DNA of 64,000 bases from Scortum barcoo (Eukaryota; Chordata; Actinopteri; Centrarchiformes; Terapontidae), in NCBI GenBank assembly GCA_023238725.1, contig CM041550.1, positions 21,548,086-21,612,085 of the forward strand, written 5' to 3'. Shown here in pieces: positions 49,704-63,000 of the stretch. The notes under the pieces are model-generated. The model had not been told where the DNA came from, did not search any database, and saw only the letters and a list, made by a program, of their open reading frames with translations. The position numbers and the translations under genes were made by a program. The number at the start of each line of letters is the position of its first letter. The stretch's first letter is position 1.

Positions 49704-52700
49704 CTGGATTGGAGACAGGGAGAGGCAGAGAGAGAGTATTAGAGTCTGAAGGAAAAGCCAGATATTAACACTGTAAGGGGCAAAACGTCCACAGAAACAC
49801 ACATAAAATCAGGAGCAACAAAGCAATATGATCCACCAGCTAAAAAAGACCATAAATGCACATCAACACAGATTTCATCAAACATGCAGTATATTTATTT
49901 CCTGGCCAATTCACAGATTACTGCTCTCAGTAATATCTTCTCTTTGCTGCACTAATCTTAAAAATTCAGAAAAATGTAGTGCTGAACACGTCTACAATGA
50001 CCCTGTAAGCCTGACATAGGTCCCTTGTTTACACATGTCTAAATCACCCTATGTGTTTACATGCTGATCCTAAGGTGTAATTAGATGAGTGCAAACCACC
50101 ACCACTGTTTAGTAGATACAATCGGTTTCCTGGCTGGCCAATAAAGATGCACAGATATAAATAATTTCTTTCCTATCACCAATTTCAGAACCAATCATAC
50201 CAGTAAGGAACACCTATATAATAACTTGCATATAATACATATAAAGTTTGATAAAAATGATTTGACAAAAGAAAATTGGGTTGATGGCCCTCCGCAACTA
50301 AATGAATATAACTGATTGTATATTACGAACATATAGCTGAAGAAACGAGATCTGATGTGACTGTGACTGGCTGAACCAAATCTGCTTCATAAGATCAAAA
50401 TTTCCACTCATATATCTCTAAACAAAGTATAAAGCTTTGTGCTCTTTATAGCTGCTGTAAAACTAAATCTCTAAATCTTGACTTTTTTGCATGTTTAAGT
50501 ATATATTTTTTTTAAACTCACAATTACATTTTGATCATTCAGAGGATATCTAGTGTATAAAATGAGAAACATGTTACATTACATCTTATGTCTAATCTGT
50601 GTCATTTGAGTTGACTTTCCTCAGTCGTACCCCTTCTGGTAATGTGTGCCCTCTGTTTCCATGTTTCCCCCTCCTCATCATGCCCCTGTTGGTTGTGCTT
50701 GGCTTCCTTCCACCCCCACCCAACAGCGATCCCTCCTGTAACCTCTCTTCTGTTGCCTCTTGACCCATCCCTCCTGGTTACATCTCGCTGAGATGGAGCT
50801 CAGTGAGACTCGTTTCCTTGGCCCAGTCCATTGTTTCAAGCCTCGTCCTTCTCTTCAACGTCTTGGACAGTTTGATGATTTAACTTAGGTTGCTTTTGTC
50901 TATATCCTCTTTCATATTTATTTCAAACTAGTCTTTAATGCTAAATGCATTACCGTACACACACAATACCATGGATTCTGATCAAAGGCTGTAGAGACAG
51001 CTATTAATTTAAGCTCCTGCAGGTTTCTCTTATTCTCTCTGAAAGGACTTCCTTTATTCATTCTACATGAGAAAATGCACAGCTTAGCAAAACTGCGCTG
51101 TAGACTATAGAAACTGTTGTAATTGCTCACACACTATCACAAATAAGACTGCAATCTTCACTGGGATTAATAATGATGAAGTCGTCACAGGGATCATAAA
51201 TTCGCTTCAGCAGCAGCAAAGCACCCATACTCGTGGAGAATTATTAGATATGGCTTCTGTGCAAAGATTTCTAAGGATGTGGGCTGGAACTTCAGCTCTA
51301 AACAGCTGTTAAAGCACACTTTGTCCAATCATACTAATGAGAAACAAGCAAGTTTACATGTTTACATTAATGCAATTTGATTTTTTTCCCCAAGGGTATC
51401 ACAAAGTGATTCCAGACTGTGTGTACTTGGCCTGTGTAGTTTCACCCATTCATCTTTAATTGTTTACTTGTTTCACACATAATAACTTTCTGTTCACTTC
51501 ACTAGAAATACACTGACAGACCAGATTATTTGTGGCTAAATGAATCTGTCTCTAAAATGCTGTCATGCTCCTCTTCGGTTGGCCTGTTCGACATGAAATT
51601 TCACAAAAAAGTGACCCACACCGACATCAGCCCACTGATTTACGCAGTCAGTTACACAGTCAATTAGTCACACACACACACACTGTTGGAGTTTCAGAGT
51701 GTGAACCGAGGCAGGGAACATAAGAGGACACACAGGTCAGAGGGAAGACAGGCAGAGAGAGAAGGGGGGGAAGAGGCACGGTGTGTGTGTGGAAACACAT
51801 GACAGATAGGAATGCTGAGAAGCTGCCAGTGTCAAAAACATCAGCAGCAATGACAGCAGTTTGAGTATCTGTCCACAGGGGGATAATGGATTGGCTCTGT
51901 TGCTGCTGAGGGATCTCTCCCTCTAGGTCCTATTTTAAAGCAACAAGTGCAACGACCAGTGCAACGCTCCATTTTTGGGTGCACAGACTGTGTGGGTACC
52001 TCCAAGCACACATGCTATTTTTGGTTTATTTAGGTGCAGTGGCACTAGCAGTGAAAAGGCTTAAAATATGGAGACAACTTCTTCAGAAAATGGTGGAAGT
52101 TCAGTGGCAGGGTGTATAATCAAGGTCGTAAAAGGTAAAATTCAAATACTATTTCACCTATTTAATTTTAGAACCCTGAAAGCACACTTCAAATGGATTC
52201 CGCTATGATAATACATTTCTAGTGTCTATTTATGTTGACCTGTAGTTAGAAAAAAATGACCATAATGCCCTAATGTAACTCACATAATAAACTCAAATGA
52301 AGTATCAAATACAAAAACTATGAGCCTTGTCAAGGTGCCAAATGAGAGAATCCCTTCACACAAGTTAAACTGCATCTGAAAGCCGTTTTCAGCCATGCTA
52401 GTGGCAGCATGCAAATGTGCTCAAAATGACAATGCTAACATGTTGATGCTAAGCTGGTATAATGTTTACCACGATCGCCATCATAGTACAGGGTGTTAGC
52501 GTACCGACTCCCACCCAAAGTACAGCTAAGTCTGATGAGAATTTCATTAGTTCTGCAGATACTTACCTAATCACAAACCAATCAGACACAAACAAAACAT
52601 TTGATACTTTTTGATGTGGAATAGAAAGAAATAATGGTGCTCCAAGGTGGTGCTAAAATTACAAATGTGAATACAATTCACTCTGACGGGAGCATGGATG

Positions 52701-55700
52701 TCTGAACACGTTTTTATATAAATCTATCTAATATTTGTTGAGATACTTTGCTAAAAAGTGTGAGTGGCGCTATAGGAAAAGTAAGATCACCAAAGTTACT
52801 AGGATTCATCCTCTGGGGAACATGAGTGTCTGTATAATGTCTCATGACAACCCATTTAAGAATTGAGATAGCTCAGTCTTGACCAAAGTGCTGGACCTAC
52901 AGACAGACAGACACTGACAGACAGACATTGCCTTGCTGTAAGCCTGCTGGTAGCATGACTAAAAAAAACAATACGATTAACTCATTCAAGATAGCTGGCA
53001 TCCACATGCAGTACGAAGTTGACGTTGAGGTACAGTATAACATCTCCCTTTCGGAAATGTGATACCAACTCTGACTTATAATAAGCATAAAGTTATGCAA
53101 CTTATGATTTCTTATTTGACTGCTGTATTGAAGACCTTTGCAACTAACACACAATCCTATATCTCAAGATTGAACTGATCACCATCGTGATGTTGGATCA
53201 ATGCAATGTTCACTACAGAAATCAATGTCCTATGAAAATGTACAGAGACCACGTCATCTCCATATGTACAGTATATGTTGAGAAACTTGTATTCACTTTT
53301 TCCTACATCCCATTTGGAGGAAAAAATGCATAAGATTTTGACCATCCGTGAGTATCGAGTTGGTCTGTGTTAAAAGGACACCACTTGTAAATATGGGATA
53401 CTGGTCCGTCTGTCACTGCTCATCCACCTGCCTGTCTTTCCGGCATCCTCTGTCTACCCAGCTGTCTCTTGCAAGCTTCTGTAAATGTTCAGCTCAATAA
53501 ACAGAAAATTAAAAACATGCACACAAACAGTTGGTGGGTGAAATAAAAAAACAAAATGCCCCAATTAGGATATCACTCATAAATTAGAAGGATGGGTATA
53601 ACAATCCTATTAATGCCATTAGAATAAATTTACCTTGTACTTTTTTCTTACTTTGCACCCCCTTTCTCTAATAGCGGAAAACTGGCTGAGACTGCAAATT
53701 ACTTTGGCACTCATTACTTTGAAGACTCTGCAGTTGATTAAAAACTTTGTTAGGCTGCAGCTTACTTTTTTTGGCTCTGTTTCACCCGCAGAAGGCAATT
53801 AACTCTCCTTTCCTCAAGCGATTTGTACAGGTACTCAAAATATGTACCACCATCAGAGGGGATGTAATTAAACCCTGTGGGTACAAACAGTTACTTTAAA
53901 ATCTGCTAAAAGTTAAGAACTAAGCAATGGCAAGCCCCAGGATGTATTAGGTAAACAAACTACGAAGGGAGAGATGAAGGGGAGAGGAGAGGTGTGAACT
54001 GGGAAAGCAAGAAACAGCATAGAGAAGTAAGAGATGACAAGGGAAGCAGAGGTGTGGAGGCTGTGAGAATACTCAATAGTCCCGGGTGTTTTCACACTTG
54101 GACTGACTGAGGATTCTGTTTAGTGAAAACGTCAAAGGCCTGCCATGTCTGGGTGTGGTCCAGAAAAGTGACTCTACCTCTTAATGGTGTGGAGCATGTC
54201 CCATAATTATTTTCTCACACGCTCCACTACATGTCCTTTAAGCTAACAGTGATGCATTTTAGATGTCCGTGTGTGTAACAAGTAGAAGTTTGGTTTTATT
54301 CCAGCAGCTGTAAGATTTGTTGTGGTTAAAAGGCAGTCAGTTTACTCCGTGCAGAGATACATAAATACACTTTTGGACATGTGTTAGAAGCTGCTGGTGG
54401 ACTGGCCACCTCCATAAACTATTGTCTTGCGGTTTTGTTTTCTTTGTTTTAATATCAAGCACGGTTAGTATTTTGAACTAAACTGAATTGAAGGCTTGGA
54501 AAGTGATATGGTCTGCAGGTGAAAAAGTACAGAAACTGCACTTAACTTCCCATATTTATAATGTTGTTTAATGAAATGAATAAAAGATTCTCACTGACCA
54601 TTAAGGGTTTGTTTTTACTTGGCTTGTGTTAGTTTTTTGCACTCAAGTAAACCATAAACCATGTGTGGCCATGAACAGTCCTTAGCACAGGGGCATTACT
54701 AAACATAGTAGTTTTAAAGCCTGATGCAGTCATTTTCACCTTGAAACAACCATATAAATGACTGTATGGGAGGCACTGAACCAGAGCCTTGAACCTGGCT
54801 CTTCCATCTTCAGAAAGGTTAGTGTCACTTAAAAATATAGCAGTGGGCTGGAGAAAGAATGGGAGAAAGCTGTTGTGACAAGGACTTAAGATGTGCCTCG
54901 CCTTCCTCCGTAATTTGCATTACTTTCTGTCACTATTTGCATAAACAATTCCATGGCCCCCGTCTTTCCAGGAAATGAATTTGTCTGAACGTTACTGAAC
55001 ATTGTGTATTTTGGTATAGTCTGAGTGTTGGCTTACCACTTCTCTTTACAAATTTGCAGGCAAGACAAGTTAAGGATGAAACATCACCTGCTAGCCAGGC
55101 AACTCCACCCACAACCCAACAGGTGGGCAGCTAAAACAAGACTGAGCTAGACTGTCCTCTGTAGTCTACGGTCGTCATTCTCTGTCTTGTTATAAGAAAC
55201 ACAGAAATCTGACACTAACCTGACACAAGAAGTACACACCACAGTGAGGTGACTGTAGTATTTATTTGTTGACCACACTAGATGTGACATTAATGATCAG
55301 CTACCTGGTCCTTTTTTCGTTTCTGTCCTGCTATTTGACAGGCCTGACATTGCTGTAATGAGACCAAGATGTGTAATACTGAAGGACTCAAACATTATCC
55401 ATGCCCAAGCACACATTCACACAAATTATCATTATCATTGTCTTGCTCCTTATAACAATGGATGTGCTAGGTAGGCCATAAAAATCATGCTGCTACATTT
55501 GGGGGAAACATTTCATTTGAATGATGTAAATTATTCGCTGTGACTAAAACTGCGAGGCAAAATGTTAAAAGTGAAAAACTAAAGCATGACAACAAAAGGT
55601 AAGTTGACGATCAGTGAACATTGCTCTTTCTGTATTTAATTGGGATCTCGTGTGACTCGGGAACAACCTTAATTTATCCTCTTTCTTTGGTGCTCTAATG

Positions 55701-58700
55701 AGCCCCTACAGGGCCACAATGATCACTGCTCATGTCGGAAAGCTAATAACGGGGACAGAAGCCAGATGAGTAAATAGTGCGTGTGTGTTTGTGTGTGCAC
55801 ACAAGACATGACTGACTATTGACTGAAGGGCCCAAACCACTTGAGATATGTGAGGCAAGAGGCACGAGGGTGAGCATAGAGAGAGAGACAGAGGTCATCT
55901 TTCACATTGATGAGTAGCAATCAATGCAGATGTGGGGACTTCAGTATGCAGAGGGGGCAATGGGATGCTTAGACTCTGGAGCCCAACCAGTAACAAACCC
56001 CCCCCCCAAGTACCAATTCTGTCACTCTTTACACTTTACACTACACGTAGTAGTCAATATCACATTATAGTATACTGCAAAAATATCTTGCAGTATGTCC
56101 CAGATACTGTGACAGTATTTCATTTTCTGTTTCAACACTGATGTATTTGTGTTGGCCTTTAGTGTGCTGAACTCTACTGCTTTGTGGCAGTTCAGCCCTT
56201 TGCCATTTAATAGACATCTGACATTTAAATAATGGTGTGTGTGTCCATGTCCATCTTGGCCATTGTGGTGAGGCTGCATGGGACTTAACTATGAATGATG
56301 ATTCTAATCCCCTGCTCCCATCAAGAGTGTATTACTGTTTAAAAAAATATACTCTGAACATGCAGAAAATCAGGAGGACAAGAGTTCTTCAGTACTTGTG
56401 TCATACTTCTTACTGTAATTAAACATCACACAATGGAGACAGACAACCTACATCAAATGCTTAAAATGATCAGCTGAGGCAAATGATTAAAACCAGAATG
56501 ACGATCTTATTAAAACATGATTTGTCAATGTCAGCCAATATCTTCCAGACATTCGTATTATGTCATGTTGGGCCTAATTAGTATTTACAGATAAAAAGTC
56601 TCTCCTGAGGATTTCAAGTCGTCACAGAATGTGTGGATTTCAAAGGTCAGTGTTCATCAGCATCCTGCGCAAAGCTTCAAACTAAACTGAGAGAGTCACA
56701 CAGACAAAGACGGTGCTTTGAAACAATCCCTGGACGTCAGTCAGAGGACGTGCTCGACTTCAACCTGACAGTCTATCAGCTAAGAGGGACAAGAGATTTC
56801 TGAGGGTTTCTAATAATAGAATATGGAACTTTTTGGATTTTAGCATTTCAGAATTCAGTATTTCACGAATATTCATGAACCTGTACACAGCTAATGATGG
56901 AGCTGCAGACTCTTTTAAGCTGATTAGCCTATTACTGTCATCCTCACTGTGTTTGTCATACAGGTGTCTCTGCACGAACATGCGAACACACACACATGCA
57001 CGTGCGCACACACACACTAAATTGCCCATGAGGATGCTTCCTTTCAGCCACTTTAACAAGCAAATGTATTCAGAGAGCAGGCACAGGAGGAGTTCCATTT
57101 CAAAAAGCCACAACACACACAAACACACACATACATCCACATAAACAACCATAGATATGTGCTGACACATACACTCCCACAGCTCCACCCACCCGCTGCT
57201 GTAGTTGATTACAGCAGGCTGTGACTCAGTGGGAGTGGGTCATGGATGGATGACTTTGTATTTTCAGCTGTTGTGGCTCCAGAGAACCACAACTGTAGCA
57301 CCAAAACTTTTAGGAATGTATTTTTATAATACACGAACAAGCAAAAATAATGTTAACATAATATATAAGATGTTACAATTTATAAACTGAATTTTGTGAC
57401 CTGAAAGGAAATATCACTGTGCAGATGCAGAGTCAAATAATGCACTGTTCACATGGAAAAACTTTTATATGTGTGTGAGTGTGTGCACAAAACTAAAATC
57501 ACTTGCAGTCATTTCTCTAATGCATGCTGTTCATTATGAGAACAGAAAAAACTAATCTGCATTTCTGCCATCTAACATGAGGACTGCTTTGTATTGACTT
57601 TATGAAAGGCTCCAGATTGACACTGTCCACCCACACCAGGGACTGTTGACTCATTTAAAAAAATCATAACCCCTGCCACAAACCAGCAATCATTTCTTTC
57701 ACACCCTCACACTCTCTCTTTTCCTCTCACAAACACACACACACACAAACTCGTTCGCATCTAATGTGGTCACATGGCAGCCATTATCATTCACTGCTGG
57801 GTACACCCCATTGCTTCATGGGAACTGGTACGTGCAAAGTGCCAAGGGTCAAACATTGTGCTTTAAAATGCTTTCAGCTCGACTATCTCCCTGGTCAGCA
57901 GGCTCCCCGCAGAACTATGTTAGTTTGGTTGACAATACAGGAACGCAACGGCTGTAACACTTTTTGACACTGCCCGACACTGATAAAGAACTGAATGGAG
58001 GAGAGTTGATGCACAAGATAATAATCTTGGTGGGGGAAGGCAAAAGACTGAGCGAATAAGAAAATCAATTATCCAGTGTGCCTACCTTATAGAAACACCT
58101 TGCATATTTGTTTTGTTCAGAGAAAGGCTGGCATTCAACCGCTCAATGTCCATCATAGTGTATGCAGAAAAGGCTGAATAGGTATGCCTAAATTAAGTAT
58201 AACTAAAAATACCAAAAAAAAAACTCACATGCAGGCGTGCGGATGCGTGTATGCATAATCACTCACACACAATATAAATATCACGAAGGAGAGAGTTGTG
58301 AGGTTTGTGGGAATTCAGACTTCCGGTTTAGGGTGCTGATTTGACTTGTACAGCCTGCTGTGTAGAGTCAAGCCACTGAATTAAATAGTTGTGCATGGAG
58401 AACTACTCTCTTTTTAAAAACACCATATGCACCTGTTTAATGCATACAGCTCTTGAATGTAACGTTACAGCCATTCACTGCTCGGAAAGGCTGTCTTCAG
58501 CCCACTCCACCAGAATAAAGCACTATCAACTGATTACCATATAATACCACCTACAAATAGTGCGCAAAGGGTGTCACTGAAAACTGCACCAGAAAATGTA
58601 GTTTCTGCAGCAGCTATACATCTACATTGTCTATGCAGGCTACAGACAGAAACTAGGGTATGAAAATGATTATGGAGAGAGGATGAAGTTGGAATCAACC

Positions 58701-58749
58701 TGAATGTGTCACTGATCGTCTTGCGCTGATCAAAGCAGTAAAGTCTCAC
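49704..58749 (-). other. ube2f: ube2f last intron (9.0 kb)
   Basis: It runs from GTGAGA (58749 downward) to CAATCCAG at 49704, phase 0. The only recognisable content is the dispersed repeat at 52395-52925. I see no coding exon in the rest, and the several ORFs of 60-140 residues across CA-rich sequence (for example 56760-57188) are chance. Confidence 0.85.
52395..52925 (+). mobile_element. Teleost dispersed repeat (AATGCTAACATG family)
   Basis: It contains in order GACAATGCTAACATGTTGAT, GGTATAATGTTTACCA, CAAAGTACAGCTAAGTCTGA, GGATTCATCCTCTGGGGAAC and GACCAAAGTGCTGGACC, and ends in a CAGACAGACAGAC tail. This block order is a very abundant repeat in percomorph fish and supports the taxonomic guess. 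It is probably the tail of a non-LTR element, but no coding part is present here. Confidence 0.7.
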
Positions 58750-58812
58750 CTTGTCTCTCAGATGATGTTCTGCTGCATCGATGTTCAACGGGTCATCAAA
58801 GTTCAACAGGTC
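58750..58812 (-). CDS. ube2f: UBE2F, penultimate coding exon
   Basis: Bounded by CTCCTCCAG and GTGAGA, phase 0 at both ends, it reads DLLNFDDPLNIDAAEHHLRD plus K (21 residues). The human protein differs only by Glu for Asp at one place. The DDPLN-AA motif is the conserved E2 element after the catalytic-site helix. Continuity with the next exon gives ...LRDK-EDFRNK..., exactly as in vertebrate UBE2F. Confidence 0.97.
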
Positions 58813-60032
58813 CTGGAGGAGAGGCAAAGACAGAGAGGACATGGAGAAAAAGAGGTGGGGAGAAAAAAGGCAAAAACAGCAAAGAATGAAAAAATGAGTC
58901 AAGAAAAAGTGACTGATAATGGCTGGAAAATTTTAAATGCTTGGTCATCTTATTGTATAACTTTTCAGGGCACTATACTTTTATCTGTGGGTCAAATTTA
59001 GTTTCCTCATAAAAAATAAGGTGCTGAGGGAGATATTGCACACCTAAGCACTATTTCCTGTCTGCAATGTCACACTGGATTCTGCCACTGCGACAAACAA
59101 AACATCTTAATTATGCTGTTGCCTTAGAGATGCCAAGCACAACATGTGAGGCAAGAAGCGGAGTGTTACTAGAGAGATAAAAAGGAGGCATGGCCTGAGA
59201 GGCTGTTTCCTGATTAAAAGGTAAGATTTAAGGCATGACCACACATCAGCACTATTATCATCACAGACACAGTGCTGACCTCAGGGTAAGTGTGGATGCT
59301 TTCAAAGTGGAATCGATGATTGATTTACGCAAGCTTGCAATTAGCAAAGTATGCATATTTTGAACTGAATTAAATAGTCTGATTACTTTCAGCTGATTGC
59401 AGCTTTTGCATCTAGAATTTGTTGTAATGATCATTATTTATTTTAAAACATAACATATACTCCATTCGTTTGTGTACATATTAATAAACTCAAGCTCAAA
59501 TCTCCCCACAAACATAACCTTAAATCTGATTAGTATCAATTTTCTTCATTTTCCGAGGATAGACTGTCCAACTCTGAGTATCCTTTTATGGAACTGGCAT
59601 GAGGCATGCATTTCCACAAGCCTGTGTAATCAAATTTTCTCGTTTTTATTTCCCTATTATTTCAAAGTGTTCTTCATAATGAGAGAGATCATTTCCCCTA
59701 AGTCAAACATTATGGTGTTATTACAGCTGTAAAGAGAGATAAACCATGGCCTTGGTTAATCTGATCTGAGTTTAGACTAATGTCATTGGTGTAACCCACA
59801 TACAGGCAACTTTAAACACTTTAATAGTGTGGTTTCATTTGATCAGAAAGCAACCCAGTGATTCCCTCTTCAACTGTGATTCAGTCCAATCATTTCTATT
59901 AAGGGAGGGAGATCTGTGGCCATATTATCCCATATTTACAAGACAGATTTTAAGGGAAAACAAAATATTATCATATCATTCATTAATTCCTGACATGTCC
60001 ACGTTAATAAAGGAAAAACAAGCACAACTTAC
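58813..60032 (-). other. ube2f: ube2f intron (1.2 kb)
   Basis: It runs from GTAAGT at 60032 to CTCCTCCAG at 58813. No other feature was recognised. Confidence 0.9.
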
Positions 60033-60065
60033 AGTAAACAAGGAGTTCAATCCCCAGACTACATC
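60033..60065 (-). CDS. ube2f: UBE2F, small internal coding exon
   Basis: This 33-bp exon lies between TTCTAG and GTAAGT and is in phase 0. It reads DVVWGLNSLFT, identical to vertebrate UBE2F just after the ...TRTLK segment. It joins in frame to DLLNFDD of the next exon. The exon carrying the catalytic Cys and the UBA3-binding N-terminus were searched for up to 64000 and are not in the window. Confidence 0.95.
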
Positions 60066-63000
60066 CTAGAACAGAACAAAGAGAGAAACATTAATGATCA
60101 AATAGCTCAGCTGTCACAGTTTGAATACAAAAATGTACACTCTTGTCACATGGGAGCCCGATACAGCTAGACCAAAATGTAAAATAGCCTTGACTCAAAA
60201 TACTATGTCAAACTATACAGTATATAGTATAAATAGTATAAATATATATATAGTATTTTGTGGATAGAGTTGGAAAATGTTCGTTTGGCAGATGGATAGA
60301 ACATATGCACATGTATGGGTAAAGGAGAAATAGGTCTTTATCACCCCCGTGCAGAATAACATAAAAAGACTACAATAACCATTGTCATAATACCATTCAG
60401 CTATTACATTTGACCAAGTGCTTGTCAAGTAAATACCTGAAAGTCAAATCAAAGCTTTTAAACTATGGTAACTATTCTGCAATAGCCTTCATGGGGAGTG
60501 CAGAAATTCTTCTGCATTGCCCTTGAGACAAAGCTGTAGCACAGCAGTAAAACAAAAGACGTAAATCCCTGAATCTCCCTCAGCAGGAATCATGGGACTC
60601 TTTGATGAACCACCGTAACGTGAAGGATATGACTACAGTGGGTCCAGCCGTAGCTATAGGCTGTAGGATTCTATGTATGGAAAACAAAGGCAGTATTATA
60701 ATTGCCTTTTATCACTGTAGCTTATGATTTTCTATACTTACAAGACCAACAGCATTGACAAGCACTGACAATATAACTGGAAGGCATTTCAAAAGACAAA
60801 AAGGAAAGTTTGAATTCTCTGGGTGCTGCAGCGAACAAATGTTAGCTGGTCCCCTTACTGACAAGCTAAGGTTTTCAGAGCCTCCATTCAATTAACTTTC
60901 GCTCATTCCACTCATGTCATTTACATAATGAAATGAAGCTTTGAACCTTGAATATTTAGATAAGCCAGTGTCTAGCAAAAGGTCTGTTTTGATCACTGAG
61001 TGATAAAGGCAAATGGAATCTTGCAGAGAATTCCAGGCTGAACTAACCACAAAGACCAATTTATTGATTTTGCTCCTTCTATGTCTCCTAAGATCCAAAC
61101 AGGAGAGGTTTACCAAACCCACAACGCAAACACTGCATTTCTTTACTCCTGGTGAACTGAATTGACTTATTGCTAGTCATTATTAGAGCTAGCCTGTTAT
61201 TACAAGCTTCATTTCTAAAAGCCAGAGTATGCTCTTTTCAAAATTGAATTAGGTTTGTTTTAAAGCAAATGTAGGTATGCTCACTGCAGCCAGAAGTTTG
61301 TCCTTCAACACAGGAGTGTTGAGCTGCACTGAAACATATGATCTCTAAATAATCATGATGGTGTCAATCAAAATAAAGACAACACACGCTCTGGCTGCAT
61401 TGAAAATTGTAGGTAATGATGTAACACAGTGAAAGCTATTTAGAACCGGCTGTGGTCTATTTTTACAGCAACTTGAAAAGAAACAGAAAATGAGATGGTA
61501 TGTTTGCTTCCTAAATCAAACAGTCATTAAAACATCTCTCATCCATCAACCATGTACAAGTACTCAAACATACTGAGTAATCCAAAAACAACAACAAAAT
61601 AATTAACTTGCACTGCGTCCCAAATCTACACAACATAATAATTGTATTTGTATAAGTCTATACAAATGATACAAAGGGTCTGATGTTGAATGTGAAACAA
61701 ATTGCAACTTTGGAATGTCACTGCCAATTAACTTCACTAAGATGTAATGCTTTTGTTTTTACGTTGTGAGAGAAAGGTGTGCATTAACAGAACAACCAAA
61801 AATTGGTGGTATTTAGTTTGCAAACTGTCTGGTTTACATAGACTATACATTATGTTATTACTTTTCCAGTGCAAACAAACTAAGTATTAAAAACCAGTCA
61901 ATTACATATATTGCAGAGGATTTTTAGTATTTCTGCTCAAACATCAAAGCTCAAAGTAACAAAGTGGAGAGTTCGACATGACTGCATTTTTGTACTAAAT
62001 GCAAATAGTGCTAAATTTACCATATAAGCCATCACTTCATATCTATGTGACACAGTCTGTGTGTGTGTGTGTGTGTGTGTGGGCTGAAGTACAGCAGAGT
62101 GGTGACCAGTGAAGAGGGACATCATCACCCACTCAAAAACTAACACAATTCTTTCTGACTCACAGCTTTTGCACTTTTTCTCACATATTCTCACACTTTT
62201 GTGAACTCACAAGGACATTCACTCAGACACATGAAGCCCAACCTCTCTCACACATATGACCAAATCGCCACTTACATTTAAGTAATCAATGATAGGCTGC
62301 ATTTTAACTATGGACCTGGAACATCCACCAACGTTCAGAAATATAGTCAAGGATCAAAATGGATTTCCACAAAAAAAGCTCAATAGCCAAACCAAAACAT
62401 CTGTGAGCAACATCGAAAGGTACATTTCATTCAGAGGTGAACTCTCTATGGCTGAATAAAACACAACATCAGCCCACACCATGCCATGGCCTTTCACAGT
62501 CACTGTGGCCACGACTAATCAGATTTCCAGACGGATGAGCCATTAAAAGCTCTAAAAAAGCACTGATTTTTCTAAAAATCAGTTTGGGCTATTTTAGATT
62601 ATATGTTTGAATTTCTATCTCAATATATTACTGTGTAGAGAGAATGAACTGCATCAGTAACTCTTATGCCATAATAATCTATCTGTTGTTGTTGTTGTAG
62701 CTACAGTAGGGTACAGTAGCTTTAATTAATGTATCTGTGTAATCTGTACAGTGAAACACTGCACAAATGGATTCCTGCCAAATACGTGAAAGCTATAATT
62801 TCAGAGAGTGTTTCTTAAACCTGACTATGTGCTCACTGGTGATTTGTGCTACAATCAACACAGACAAAAATAAGCACTTGCAGTTTACTGTATGCAAAGC
62901 TTCTTAGAGTCTTGGCCAAGGAAGAGGAGTGTTCAAAATGACATAGGAATATTCAAATTCCTTTATGTATACCCACTATATTTAGGTGACCAGTATGCAG

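Noticed and set aside
50760..50870. Exon-like segment MELSETRFLGPV...
   Set aside because: No recognisable protein family and no clear acceptor; it is inside the ube2f intron on the opposite strand.
56760..57188. 142-residue Cys/Val-rich frame on the - strand
   Set aside because: It is produced by CA/TG-rich simple sequence and lies in the ube2f last intron.
6878..62081. CRISPR-like arrays
   Set aside because: All short tandem repeats are plain microsatellites without spacers, as expected for a vertebrate genome.
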